A stretch of 64,000 nt of DNA from NCBI RefSeq assembly GCF_008692605.1, contig NZ_LFCT01000010.1, forward strand, positions 1 through 64,000, read 5' to 3'. The notes under the pieces are model-generated. The model worked only from the letters and a program-made list of their open reading frames with translations, ran no database searches and was not told where the DNA came from. Source of the stretch: Sphingobium estronivorans (GTDB taxonomy: Bacteria > Pseudomonadota > Alphaproteobacteria > Sphingomonadales > Sphingomonadaceae). This document shows positions 9,921 through 19,069 of the stretch, piece by piece. Made by a program: the position numbers and the translations under genes. How positions within the stretch are numbered: position 1 is the first letter of the stretch; every line of letters starts with the position of its first letter.

Positions 9921-12876
9921 ACCATTCCTCCAGCCGCATGAGCTGGTCATAATCGCCATAATTCGCGACTTCGGGGTTCACCTGCGCGTCGAAGGGGGCG
10001 GAGCCGTTCAGGTAAGCGGCAGCAAGATCATCGAATTGCGCATGGACATGCGACGTGAAGTCGGCGGTCATGATCTTGTCCCGCTTGCCCATCGGATCGA
10101 CCGGACTTTCGCGATAGCCGAAGGCGTCGCCCTTCTTGGCGAGCGACCAATATTCGAAACTGCCTGCCACGGGCGCCGCATCGGTGCCGGGAAAGCCGCC
10201 ATGCTCCGCGATCAGGCCCAACAGCCCCAATTGCAGGGCATAGCCCGCCTTGACCTGCCGCGCACTCGGCGGCTTGCCCGTCTTGTAATCGACGATGCCG
10301 AGTTTCCCGTCGGGCAACAGGTCGATCCGGTCAGCCTTGCCGGTGAGCGCAACGCCAGCAATATCGGCCCGGCCCTCGATTTCGACGGAGAGGATTTTCC
10401 GCCCCGCCGCAAGGTCGCTCGCCACTTCCGCGGCAATCCAGCGAATGGCTTCGATCAGGCGGGGTTGCCAGAGCGCCTTCAGCAAGGGGTGCACATCGGG
10501 CCGGTCGAACATCGCCCGTGCACGGGCTTCCAGATCCGCGAGGTCGCCGTTGCCTGCCTCCGCCCATTGCTGGAGGATTTCATGGACTGCCGTTCCGCGC
10601 CAGGCGGGACCGGCATCGGCATCCACCGGGTCCAGCCGCGCGAGGCGCAGGATGCGCTTCGCGTAGAAGGCATAGGGGTCGGCCTTCAGCCGGTCGACAT
10701 CGGTGACGGGTATCAGCTTGGGCCGTACCGAAAGCGGCGGGACCGGCGCGGGGCGGCGGGCGGGCCTGTGTTCGGATGGATGATCCAGCGACTGCGCCAG
10801 TGCCGAGTAGCGGTCGGCGCTTTTCCATTGCGCGCCAGCCATTGCCTTCAGTCGCAGCCAGAAGCGTGACGCGACCGCCGGACCACCCGCCCCACGCCGG
10901 GCGCGGGTGATAAGGACCTGGGGGGCACCAAGCGCACTCGCGAAATCATGAGCGGCAAGGCCGATGCGGCTTTCAAGGCCCGGCAGCCCCAATTCCCGGC
11001 GAATGCGCGGGGCCAGCCAGGGATCGGGCGCCGGCAGGCCCGGCCAGGTGCCTTCATTGAGTCCGCCCAGGATCATAAGGTCGGTCTGCACCAGCCGCGC
11101 TTCGATAAGACCCAGGATGCTGACACGCGGATGACCACCCTGAGGCGGCCGAACCGACAGCCCACTCAGCAGATGATCGAGCAGCGCCGGAAGCGAGCGG
11201 ATGTCCGCCTGACGCGGCCCTTCGCTGGCGGCCTCCTCCATCTCTGCGAAGAGATCGGCGGCGGCATGCCCCTGATGTCCGGCCCAAATCGCATCCTGCG
11301 AAAGGCGACCGGCATGTTCGCGAATGGCGGCCAGTTGCGCGGCAAGATCAGGCGCGGCGAGAAACGCCTGTTCCAGTGGGTCGAGCAGCGCGCGGGCTTC
11401 CGACCACCATTCTCGCGTCCGGGCGCGCAGGACCCTTTGCCGATCCTCGCCTGCCTGGTCGTCCAGCAACAGGTCGAGGCCATAAATGCCCGCTTGTGGC
11501 CGGGGACCGCGCAACAGCAGGTCAAGTCCGCGTACCCCCTCCAGCCAGGCGACGCGCCCTTCGCCGCGCATCACCAACGGATGTTTCAGCAGGCTCAGCA
11601 ACGCAACGGGAGCGAACCGCTCCGCCAGCGCTTCGGCCATGGCGATCAGCAACGTGCCGGGCGGCAGGCGGGACAGGGGCTGACCTGCGGAGTCGTCGGC
11701 CTCGATGCCCCAACGCCGCAGATGCGCCGACACGCGCGTTGCCAATTGTCGGTCGGGCGTGACCAGCGCGGCGGTGCGGCCCTCCGTTTCCACCGCTTCG
11801 CGCAGGGCGATGGCGATGGCCTGCGCTTCTTCGCCCGGCGTCGCGACTTCCAGCGCTTCGACTCCGGCCAGCGAGCGATCCGCCGTCTTGAGGTCACGCC
11901 AACGGCTGGTAAGGCGCGGCGGCAGCATGGCGTTGGAGATATTCCGTCCGCGCACCGCCCGGGCATCATGTTCGCTACCCCATCGCCAGAGCGCGACATC
12001 GTCGCGCGTTGCGCTCATCCGGTCGAGCAGACGCTTCAAAGCATATTGGGGATGGGTTTCGTGGCCCGCCGGCGCGCGGCCAGTGACCGGATCAGGATCG
12101 AAGGGACCGATGGCATCCCAGCTTTCACCGTCCATCTCCTGATCGAGACCGGCAAAAACCACGCCGCCATTCGACATGATGGCGATCCGTCGCAGCAGAG
12201 CGGCAATGGCCGGCGCGGTGGTGGATATGCCCGCCGCGATCACGAAGCCGCCTGGCGGCTCCTTGGCCCAGCGCGCAGCCATCCGATCCAGCAGCCGGTT
12301 GCGGCGGTCGGCCAGATCGATGCAGCCGAGGCGCACCAGTTCATTCGGCCATCGGGCCAGCAGGATGGAAAAGAGATTGAGCGAAGTCTGCCAATGCTGG
12401 GAAAGGTCCTCCGACAGCCCGAGATCGGCCAGCGCCGCGACGGGCACACGCTCAACCTGCATCTGGTCGAGTACCGTGCCGAGGGCCTGACCGAGTTTCA
12501 GCGCCTGTCCCGCATCGACGGAATGCGTCGATGCCTGCTGCACCATGCGCGCCAGGATCATCTGGCGGCGCATAGGGGTGATGGCGGGCGGCACCGCCTC
12601 GCCCTCGCCCAGCGGATCGAGTGCGCCGCCAATCTGTCCGCCCAGATCCGGGTCGCCCAGCGTCACCAGTCGCGGTAGCAGCAATCCGCCGCCCGACTTA
12701 CGCACAAAGGCATCGCTGACCGCGCGGACGGCGCGATTGCTGGGCAGCAGGATCATGCCCTGCGCCAGCCGTATCGGATCGCCGCCATGTTGGGCAAGGA
12801 TGCCCGCTACCAGCGCATCGGAAAAGGCGCGGTGCGCGGGGATGTTGAACAGAGCGGGCCGGGTGCGATCACCCAT
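9901..12876 (-). CDS. addB: double-strand break repair protein AddB
   Basis: A 991-residue AddB subunit of the AddAB helicase-nuclease, alphaproteobacterial type. The C-terminal PD-(D/E)XK nuclease is evident: GTAVHEILQQWAE supplies the upstream histidine segment and LGIVDYKTGKPP the catalytic D...K residues. The N-terminal half has the degenerate helicase fold typical of AddB, without a clear Walker A. No four-cysteine iron-sulfur cluster is obvious, which fits the alphaproteobacterial branch rather than Bacillus AddB. The ATG at 12876 overlaps the murU stop by eight bases. Confidence 0.93.
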   Translation of the reverse strand: MGDRTRPALFNIPAHRAFSDALVAGILAQHGGDPIRLAQGMILLPSNRAVRAVSDAFVRKSGGGLLLPRLVTLGDPDLGGQIGGALDPLGEGEAVPPAITPMRRQMILARMVQQASTHSVDAGQALKLGQALGTVLDQMQVERVPVAALADLGLSEDLSQHWQTSLNLFSILLARWPNELVRLGCIDLADRRNRLLDRMAARWAKEPPGGFVIAAGISTTAPAIAALLRRIAIMSNGGVVFAGLDQEMDGESWDAIGPFDPDPVTGRAPAGHETHPQYALKRLLDRMSATRDDVALWRWGSEHDARAVRGRNISNAMLPPRLTSRWRDLKTADRSLAGVEALEVATPGEEAQAIAIALREAVETEGRTAALVTPDRQLATRVSAHLRRWGIEADDSAGQPLSRLPPGTLLIAMAEALAERFAPVALLSLLKHPLVMRGEGRVAWLEGVRGLDLLLRGPRPQAGIYGLDLLLDDQAGEDRQRVLRARTREWWSEARALLDPLEQAFLAAPDLAAQLAAIREHAGRLSQDAIWAGHQGHAAADLFAEMEEAASEGPRQADIRSLPALLDHLLSGLSVRPPQGGHPRVSILGLIEARLVQTDLMILGGLNEGTWPGLPAPDPWLAPRIRRELGLPGLESRIGLAAHDFASALGAPQVLITRARRGAGGPAVASRFWLRLKAMAGAQWKSADRYSALAQSLDHPSEHRPARRPAPVPPLSVRPKLIPVTDVDRLKADPYAFYAKRILRLARLDPVDADAGPAWRGTAVHEILQQWAEAGNGDLADLEARARAMFDRPDVHPLLKALWQPRLIEAIRWIAAEVASDLAAGRKILSVEIEGRADIAGVALTGKADRIDLLPDGKLGIVDYKTGKPPSARQVKAGYALQLGLLGLIAEHGGFPGTDAAPVAGSFEYWSLAKKGDAFGYRESPVDPMGKRDKIMTADFTSHVHAQFDDLAAAYLNGSAPFDAQVNPEVANYGDYDQLMRLEEWYGRDDG

Positions 12877-13579
12877 GGGCCAGCATGGACTCCACGACCG
12901 GGATCGCCTGCGGCGTGCCGACATCGAACCAGAGCCCCTGATGCGAAACCCCGTAAAGCCGCCCCGCCTCTATCGCCCGGTTCCAGAAGACATTGGTGGA
13001 GAAGACCTCCGACGGCGGATCGACCAGCAGGCTGGGTGACATGATCTGAACGCCGGTGAAAACGAAAGGCGCAACATGGGCGGGCTTTCGGCGGGTCAGG
13101 CGACCGTTCGCGTCCATATGGAAATCGCCCGGACCCTTGTGGCAATTGGCGCGGGCGAGAGGCACGAGCAGCAGCAGCGCGTCCATCCGCGCCGGGTCCC
13201 AGATCCTGCGCATCATGCCCAGCGTGTCCTGCGGCCCGTCGATCCACAGATTGTCGCTATTGGCGCAGAAAAAGGGCGCATCGCCCAGTTGTTCCTTCGC
13301 ATGCATCAGCCCTCCGCCGGTTTCCAGCAGTTTCCTGCGCTCGTCGGAAATGGCGACCGTCATGCCATTATTATGTGCCGCCAGATGCGCTTCGACCGTG
13401 TCGGCCAGATAGTGGACGTTCACCACCACCTTCTTCATGCCGCCCGCAGCCAGCCGGTCCAGCGCATGATCCATCAGCGGCTTGCCCGCCACCTTGACCA
13501 ACGGCTTGGGGCGGGTGGCGGTCAGAGGGCGCATGCGCTTGCCCAGCCCGGCGGCCATCAGCATCGCGGTATCGATCAT
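12869..13579 (-). CDS. murU: N-acetylmuramate 1-phosphate uridylyltransferase-like nucleotidyltransferase MurU
   Basis: A 236-residue sugar-nucleotidyltransferase with the N-terminal signature AAGLGKRMRPLTATRPKPLVKV (key residues GxGxRxxPxTxxxPKP) and a CANSDNLWIDG segment for metal and nucleotide binding. Placed immediately after the sugar-kinase gene (ATGA overlap), it is best read as MurU, which makes UDP-MurNAc from MurNAc-1-phosphate in the anabolic peptidoglycan recycling route that bypasses MurA and fosfomycin. The assignment rests mainly on the pairing with amgK. A mannose-1-phosphate guanylyltransferase label is the usual automatic alternative. Confidence 0.85.
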   Translation of the reverse strand: MIDTAMLMAAGLGKRMRPLTATRPKPLVKVAGKPLMDHALDRLAAGGMKKVVVNVHYLADTVEAHLAAHNNGMTVAISDERRKLLETGGGLMHAKEQLGDAPFFCANSDNLWIDGPQDTLGMMRRIWDPARMDALLLLVPLARANCHKGPGDFHMDANGRLTRRKPAHVAPFVFTGVQIMSPSLLVDPPSEVFSTNVFWNRAIEAGRLYGVSHQGLWFDVGTPQAIPVVESMLAHG

Positions 13580-14574
13580 GCGGGGGTAAATTCCTCAAGG
13601 GCGCGATGACGCTTGTCGGCCGGGATATTGGCCGCGAACCATGTGGCCACCGGGGCGAGGGCCGGATGGGCGAGATCGCGCTCCAGCAAATCCCACATGC
13701 GCGGCAGGTAGGACAGATAGCGCGGCTTGCCGTCCCGCTTCCAGAGGCGCGTGAAGATGCCGATGATCTTGGCGTTCCTCTGCGCTCCCAGCACCGCATA
13801 GGCTGCGTCGAAATCAGCGGAGGGATGGGCGATGGCGCGATAATGATCGAGCATTGCGGCCTCCAGCGCAGGCGGCACATCGCGGCGCGCGTCCTGAAGC
13901 AGCGACACCAGATCATAGGCGGGATGCCCCGCCAGAGCGTCCTGAAAGTCGAGCAGGCCCAGACCATGCGAAGCCGCCCGGTCGATCAGCATGATATTTT
14001 CCGCATGATAGTCGCGCAGCACCGTGACGGCGGGGCTGGAGGATTCCTCCACGATCGGCAGAACCGCATCCCAAGCGCGGACATAGGCGTCCTCATCCAC
14101 CGTCAGGCCGATAGCGGGACAATACCATTCGGTCAGCAGGCCCGCCTCACGCTGGTAAACCGCGCGATCATAAGGGGGAACGTCAGCGGCGGGCAGGCGA
14201 TGCAGCGCGGCGAGCAGATCGACAGCCCGGCTATAAATCTCCAGTTCGGCGGCGGGCAGATCGTCAATATGCTCCTTGACGCGCAAGTCGCCGAAATCCT
14301 CGATCAGCACCAGCCCCTGTTCCAGATCCCGCGCCAATATTTGCGGCGCGGCAAAGCCGTTCTCCGTCAGATGCTCTGCAATGGCGATAAAGGGGCGCGG
14401 GTCCTCATGCGGCGGCGGCGCATCCATCAGCACCGCACGGCGCGACCCGTCGATCACCCGGAAATAGCGGCGGAAGGACGCATCTCCAGCCAACGGCACG
14501 ATGGCCGCATGTTCCCACCCCGCCTGCGCGAGAAAGGCGGGAGCAGCGGCGGGGGGGATCATATCTGTGACCAT
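13576..14574 (-). CDS. amgK: anomeric MurNAc/GlcNAc kinase AmgK (APH-family phosphotransferase)
   Basis: A 332-residue aminoglycoside-phosphotransferase-fold kinase. Visible are the nucleotide-contacting ASFRRYFRV near residue 28, the Brenner motif VLRDYHAENIML (catalytic Asp) and LLDFQDALAGHPAYDLVSL (metal-binding DFxD). In Pseudomonas and Caulobacter this protein, encoded next to MurU, phosphorylates MurNAc and GlcNAc at C1. The ATG at 14574 overlaps tsaE by 16 bases; an alternative ATG at 14562 would give a four-base ATGA overlap, so the first four residues are uncertain. Confidence 0.85.
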   Translation of the reverse strand: MVTDMIPPAAAPAFLAQAGWEHAAIVPLAGDASFRRYFRVIDGSRRAVLMDAPPPHEDPRPFIAIAEHLTENGFAAPQILARDLEQGLVLIEDFGDLRVKEHIDDLPAAELEIYSRAVDLLAALHRLPAADVPPYDRAVYQREAGLLTEWYCPAIGLTVDEDAYVRAWDAVLPIVEESSSPAVTVLRDYHAENIMLIDRAASHGLGLLDFQDALAGHPAYDLVSLLQDARRDVPPALEAAMLDHYRAIAHPSADFDAAYAVLGAQRNAKIIGIFTRLWKRDGKPRYLSYLPRMWDLLERDLAHPALAPVATWFAANIPADKRHRALEEFTPA

Positions 14575-15017
14575 CGTCCTGTCCAAGCGCCCGGCACGCG
14601 CGCTGTCAAGCGTCGAGCGCCATCGGGTTCGATGTCGATGTGGAACCGCAGGGCATCGGGCCAAACGCCCTCGCCCAGCCGGTCTGGCCATTCGACGATC
14701 AGCAGGCTGTCCATCAGATAGTCGTTCAGCGCGAGTTCTTCCGCGTCCTCTGGTCCGTCGAGCCGGTAAAGGTCCACATGGGCGACAGGCAACCGGACTT
14801 CGGGAATATCATAGGGTTGGACGATGGCGAAGCTGGGGCTGGGCGCTTCGCCTTCCAGTCCCAGCCCTTCCAAAATACCCCGCGCGAGCGTCGTCTTGCC
14901 AGCGCCCAGTCCGCCCTCCAAAGCGATGACATCGCCGATGCGGACCAGCCCGGCCAGCTTCCTTCCGAAAGCCAGCATCGCCGCCTCTCCGGCAAGGATG
15001 ATGTCGATCTCAGCCAC
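14559..15017 (-). CDS. tsaE: tRNA threonylcarbamoyladenosine biosynthesis ATPase TsaE
   Basis: A 152-residue P-loop protein with GGLGAGKTTLARGIL as Walker A near residue 36 and the TsaE segment VAHVDLYRLDGPEDAEELALNDY. TsaE cycles the TsaB-TsaD complex that installs t6A37 on ANN-decoding tRNAs. It starts eight bases inside the end of divL and runs into amgK, so translation of all three is coupled. Confidence 0.95.
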   Translation of the reverse strand: MAEIDIILAGEAAMLAFGRKLAGLVRIGDVIALEGGLGAGKTTLARGILEGLGLEGEAPSPSFAIVQPYDIPEVRLPVAHVDLYRLDGPEDAEELALNDYLMDSLLIVEWPDRLGEGVWPDALRFHIDIEPDGARRLTARVPGAWTGRWSQI

Positions 15018-17358
15018 GGGGCAACTCGATCACGATCATCGTGCCCTGCCCCGGTTCGGAAACGAGTTGCAGCGTGCCGCCATGCGCCTCCGCCAATTGC
15101 TTGGCGAGCGGCAGGCCGATGCCCGCCTTGCCGCCATTGCGCGCCTGTTCGGTGCGGGAGGATGCGTCGAAGATCGTCGCCTGCCGTTTCGCATTGATGC
15201 CCGGCCCATTGTCGGACACAACCAGCCGCGCGCTGTCCGGTCCGCCATCGCCATGGAGCAAGACCCGGCCGCCCCGGCTGCAATAGCGCACCGCATTTTC
15301 CAGCAAATGGTCGAGTGCCTGCCCGATCCGGCGCTTGTCACCCTGCACCACGCCCAGCGAGCCTTGAAGCGACAGGGCAAGGTCAATCCCCTTCGCCGCG
15401 GCGTCGCCCTTGATCCGCGCCGCAGCGTCGCGGGCCTCGACGGCAAGGTCCACGGGGGCCTTCTCAACCGGTAACATCCCCGCTTCGCTCTGGGTCAGAT
15501 CGAGCACATTGTCGATCAGCATCGACAGCCGGTTGGTGCTTTGCAATATGCCGTCGACATATTCCTTGGCCGACGGGCTGATCTCCCCGGCATAGCCGGC
15601 GCTCATCATTTCCGCGAAACCCGCAATGGTGGTGAGCGGCGTACGCAGTTCGTAGCTCATATTGGTAACGAAGGCGGTCTTGACCTTGTCCGCCTGTTCC
15701 AGCGCATCATTGCGATCGCGCAGCACCTGTTCGACGCGGCGGCTGTCGGTAACGTCCAGCATGGTAAACAGCGCATTGCCGTCCGGCAGCGGAATGGCGG
15801 CGAATTCGAAGATGCGCCCGTCCGCAAAGCCGACATGGCCAACGCGCTGCTTGCGCTCCACCGTGGCGGCGCGCACCAGTTCGCGGACCAGATTGGCCTG
15901 TTGCGGCTTGGCGAGGCGCGATTGCACCGCACGCATCAATTCATCGATGCGCGGATGCTTGGCCAGCAAGTCTTCCGGCACGTCCCAGATCGACCGGAAC
16001 CGGCTGTTCCAGAGCGAAAGGCGGCCATCGGACGAAAAGACGCCGATCGATTCGAACAGATTGTCGAATGTCGCCGTGCGGACGCGCAGCAGCGTGTCGC
16101 GGGCGCTGGAAAGCTGCACCTGCTCGGTCCGGTCCTCGAAGATGAGCAGCAGGCCGCCATCCGGCAGGGGCTGGGCATAAACGCGCAAATGGGTGCCGTC
16201 CGCCAGCAACCAATTCTCTTCCTTGGGATCGGGCGAAAGGAACCAGTCGCGTCGCTCCGCGCGCCACGCCGGGAAGTCGCGATTTTCGGGCAGGCGCCGG
16301 GCCTCGCGCATCTGGTCGAGAACGCGTTCGAACGGCGGATTGTCGGCCAGATGATCCTGATCCAGACCGAAAAGGCTCATGAAGGGCTGGTTCCAGAAGC
16401 GGAGCGCGCGGTCGGACCCGAAGCGCGCGACGCCTGCCGACAGTCGGTCCAACAGGTCGCGCTGCGCGGTCTCCAGGCGGCGATGTTCGACCCGCGACTG
16501 TTCCAGCTCATTCTGGTCCATGGCAAAACCGGCGACGCCCGCCGCGCCCAGCGGCACGTCGACCACGCGCATGGTGCGCCGTTCGCCATCGATGGTGGCA
16601 GGGACCATGCGCTCGACGGATCGGCCCTCCTCCAACGCTTGCGCAGCCGCCGCCTGGGGGGTGAGACCGGCTACCGTTTCGACAAGTTCGGTACCATTGG
16701 CGATGATGTCGCGAGCGCTTTCGCCGTCCACGGCCCGGACATAGGCGGTGTTGACCAGGCTCAATCGCATGTCGGCCGTACGGTGCCACATCGGGAAGGG
16801 CGCGGCCTCGACAAGTCCCGCCAGCGCCTCCAGCGCGTCGCGCAACTGCTCGACCTTGCCCTTCAGCGCCTGGATTTCGGACTGGCTGTCGGTCGAGTCG
16901 AAAATCCACAGTACGACGCCGCCGCTTTCCGCCAGAACCGGTCCAGCCGGCGCACCTCGGACCAGCAACAGCCGGGACGAATCGACTCCGCGCACCGCCA
17001 GGGCGAAACTGCGCCCCGCGCGCTGGGCTGCAGCGATTTCCTGCGCCAGCGCAGCGGCGTCATCCGGCTCCAGTCCGCCATCCGGCGCGGTCAATTCGGA
17101 CAGGAAGGTCGGCACCCGTTCCTTGCCCAGCCATTTGGCGAGCCGGTCGGCAGCCTCCAGACGTCCATCGGGATGGACAACGATGGGAGCCGCAGGCGCG
17201 GATGCCAGCAGGACCGAAAGCCGGTCGAGCTTCCCTTGCGCCTGCATCCCTTCGCGGCGGCGGCGCTGTCCGCTCGACAGCGCCCAAATCGCCGCAGCCA
17301 GCCAAGCGGCCAGAACGACGCCCAGTATCACGGCGGGCAATGGGGTTAACGACGTCAT
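15010..17358 (-). CDS. divL: DivL-like atypical histidine-kinase-fold protein with Tyr in place of the phospho-His
   Basis: A 782-residue protein with one N-terminal membrane segment (about residues 8-28), a long PAS-rich middle, a dimerisation H-box helix and a C-terminal ATPase domain (N-box DHLLENAVRYC, G1 VVSDNGPGINA, G2 GIGLPLAK). The H-box reads NMSYELRTPLTTI: Tyr569 stands where ordinary kinases have His. That substitution, the length and the layout match Caulobacter DivL, which works as a cofactor controlling CckA-CtrA signalling rather than as a His kinase. It is the first gene of the operon ending at trxA. The short 17359-17500 leader shows no certain promoter. Confidence 0.88.
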   Translation of the reverse strand: MTSLTPLPAVILGVVLAAWLAAAIWALSSGQRRRREGMQAQGKLDRLSVLLASAPAAPIVVHPDGRLEAADRLAKWLGKERVPTFLSELTAPDGGLEPDDAAALAQEIAAAQRAGRSFALAVRGVDSSRLLLVRGAPAGPVLAESGGVVLWIFDSTDSQSEIQALKGKVEQLRDALEALAGLVEAAPFPMWHRTADMRLSLVNTAYVRAVDGESARDIIANGTELVETVAGLTPQAAAAQALEEGRSVERMVPATIDGERRTMRVVDVPLGAAGVAGFAMDQNELEQSRVEHRRLETAQRDLLDRLSAGVARFGSDRALRFWNQPFMSLFGLDQDHLADNPPFERVLDQMREARRLPENRDFPAWRAERRDWFLSPDPKEENWLLADGTHLRVYAQPLPDGGLLLIFEDRTEQVQLSSARDTLLRVRTATFDNLFESIGVFSSDGRLSLWNSRFRSIWDVPEDLLAKHPRIDELMRAVQSRLAKPQQANLVRELVRAATVERKQRVGHVGFADGRIFEFAAIPLPDGNALFTMLDVTDSRRVEQVLRDRNDALEQADKVKTAFVTNMSYELRTPLTTIAGFAEMMSAGYAGEISPSAKEYVDGILQSTNRLSMLIDNVLDLTQSEAGMLPVEKAPVDLAVEARDAAARIKGDAAAKGIDLALSLQGSLGVVQGDKRRIGQALDHLLENAVRYCSRGGRVLLHGDGGPDSARLVVSDNGPGINAKRQATIFDASSRTEQARNGGKAGIGLPLAKQLAEAHGGTLQLVSEPGQGTMIVIELPRG

Positions 17359-17504
17359 CGCGTCCTACTTCACCCTCATCGCGAAATGCTTGCCCCCGTT
17401 CATGTTCGTTCAGGGGGACTAACCCATGTCGGATGCAGCGTGAAGCACTGAGATGCAAAGAATTTGCAGCTCGTGCGATGGAACAGTGCCCTGCTCCAAC
17501 GAAA

Positions 17505-17528
17505 AAGGGAGGCTTTTGCGCCTCCCTT
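17505..17528 (-). terminator. intrinsic terminator of ahcY
   Basis: Read leftward, AAGGGAGGC (17520-17528 side) pairs with GCCTCCCTT (17505-17513 side) over a six-base loop, followed by five U residues (17502-17506). It lies nine bases past the ahcY stop and separates ahcY from the divL operon. Confidence 0.85.
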
Positions 17529-17536
17529 CCCTGATC

Positions 17537-18946
17537 TTAGTAGCGGTAGTGGTCCGGCTTGAACGGCCCCTCCGTCGACACGCCGATATAGGCGGCCTGC
17601 TTTTCGGTCAGCTTGGACAGCTTCACGCCCAGCTTTTCGAGGTGCAGCGCGGCAACCTTCTCGTCCAGATGCTTGGGCAGCACATAGACTTCGTTCTTAT
17701 ATTCGTCGGACTTCGTCCACAGTTCGATCTGCGCCAGCACCTGGTTGGTGAAGCTCGACGACATCACGAAGCTGGGATGGCCGGTGGCGCAGCCCAGGTT
17801 CACCAGACGGCCTTTGGCAAGAACGATGATCTTCTTGCCGTCGGGGAACTGAACCTCGTCCACCTGGGGCTTGATCTCGGTCCACTGCATGTTGTTGAGG
17901 CCGGCGATCTCGATCTCGCTGTCGAAATGGCCGATGTTGCAGACGATCGCCATGTTCTTCATGGCGCGCATGTGATCGACGGTGATGACGGCTTCGTTGC
18001 CGGTCGCGGTGACGAAGATGTCGGCGCGGGTGGCCGCTTCTTCCATCGTCACGACTTCATAGCCTTCCATCGCGGCCTGAAGCGCGCAGATCGGATCGAC
18101 CTCCGTCACCAGCACGCGGGCGCCGCCATTGCGCAGCGACGCGGCCGAACCCTTGCCGACATCGCCGAAACCGGCGACGCAAGCGACCTTGCCGGCCAGC
18201 ATCACGTCGGTGGCGCGACGGATGGCGTCGACCAGCGATTCCTTGCAGCCATAAAGATTGTCGAACTTCGACTTGGTCACGCTGTCGTTGACGTTGATCG
18301 CCGGGAAGGGAAGCTTGCCCTTCTTCGCCAGTTCGTAAAGGCGGTGAACGCCGGTGGTCGTCTCTTCCGACACGCCCTTGATGGCCGCGACGGTCTGGGT
18401 CAGATAGCCCGGACGCTCGGCCAGGAAGCGCTTCAGCGTCGCAACGAAGATTTCCTCTTCCTCATTGCCGGGCGTGAACAGTTCTTCCCCGGCTTCGACG
18501 CGGGCGCCCCACAGCGCGAACATGGTGGCGTCGCCGCCATCGTCCAGGATCATGTTGCAGGTCGTGTCACCCCAGTCGAAGATGCGGATGACATAGTCCC
18601 AATATTCCTCCAGCGTCTCACCCTTGACGGCGAAGACGGGGATGCCGCGCGCGGCAATGGCGGCGGCGGCATGGTCCTGGGTCGAGAAGATGTTGCACGA
18701 AGCCCAGCGGATTTCGGCGCCGAGGTCGGCCAGCGTCTCGATCAGAACCGCGGTCTGGATGGTCATGTGCAGCGAGCCGGTGATGCGCGCGCCCTTCAAC
18801 GGCTTGGCGGCGCCGAATTCGGCGCGCAGGGCCATCAGGCCGGGCATTTCGGTTTCGGCGATCTCGATTTCCTTGCGGCCGAAGCCGGCAAGGGCGATGT
18901 CCGCGATCACATAATCCTGCGCCTGTGCGGCGGGTGCGGTGGCCAC
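17537..18946 (-). CDS. ahcY: adenosylhomocysteinase
   Basis: A 469-residue NAD-dependent S-adenosylhomocysteine hydrolase, which clears the methyltransferase by-product SAH to homocysteine and adenosine. The NAD-binding [13 protein letters not shown] is present, as are the substrate segment [17 protein letters not shown] with catalytic Lys and the C-terminal PDHYRY that reaches into the neighbouring subunit. The insertion length fits the long proteobacterial type. Translation starts at GTG (18946) with GGAG nine bases before; a nearby ATG at 18960 is out of frame. A palindromic operator and a GC-rich leader hairpin lie upstream. Confidence 0.97.
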   Translation of the reverse strand: MATAPAAQAQDYVIADIALAGFGRKEIEIAETEMPGLMALRAEFGAAKPLKGARITGSLHMTIQTAVLIETLADLGAEIRWASCNIFSTQDHAAAAIAARGIPVFAVKGETLEEYWDYVIRIFDWGDTTCNMILDDGGDATMFALWGARVEAGEELFTPGNEEEEIFVATLKRFLAERPGYLTQTVAAIKGVSEETTTGVHRLYELAKKGKLPFPAINVNDSVTKSKFDNLYGCKESLVDAIRRATDVMLAGKVACVAGFGDVGKGSAASLRNGGARVLVTEVDPICALQAAMEGYEVVTMEEAATRADIFVTATGNEAVITVDHMRAMKNMAIVCNIGHFDSEIEIAGLNNMQWTEIKPQVDEVQFPDGKKIIVLAKGRLVNLGCATGHPSFVMSSSFTNQVLAQIELWTKSDEYKNEVYVLPKHLDEKVAALHLEKLGVKLSKLTEKQAAYIGVSTEGPFKPDHYRY

Positions 18947-19000
18947 GAGCGTGTCTCCATTGTTTTAGAATGTGCCAGAGCCGCTCTGACAAGGCAAAGC

Positions 19001-19034
19001 GGCGGCGATGGGCTGGGCTTTACCAATCGCCGCC
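19001..19034 (-). promoter_or_regulatory. GC-rich hairpin in the ahcY leader
   Basis: GGCGGCGAT at 19001-19009 pairs with ATCGCCGCC at 19026-19034 over a 16-base loop, followed nearer the gene by a CAGAGC/GCTCTG repeat at 18976-18988. Together they fill most of the roughly 100-base gap between the operator and the GTG. I do not see the conserved core of the known SAH riboswitch, so the function is open. Confidence 0.4.
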
Positions 19035-19049
19035 GTTCAAGGCAACTCA

Positions 19050-19069
19050 ATATAAAGTTTTCTTTATAT
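19050..19069. promoter_or_regulatory. perfect palindrome upstream of ahcY, candidate SahR-type operator
   Basis: ATATAAAG at 19050-19057 and CTTTATAT at 19062-19069 form a perfect 8-4-8 inverted repeat, 104 bases before the ahcY start and touching the yqgE stop. As I remember it, ArsR-type SAH-responsive regulators (SahR) of Alphaproteobacteria bind AT-rich palindromes of just this form upstream of methionine-cycle genes. The regulator gene itself is not in this window. Confidence 0.55.

Noticed and set aside
18947-19049. SAH riboswitch in the ahcY leader
   Set aside because: The conserved purine-rich core and pseudoknot pairing of the known SAH riboswitch are not visible; only ordinary inverted repeats are seen.
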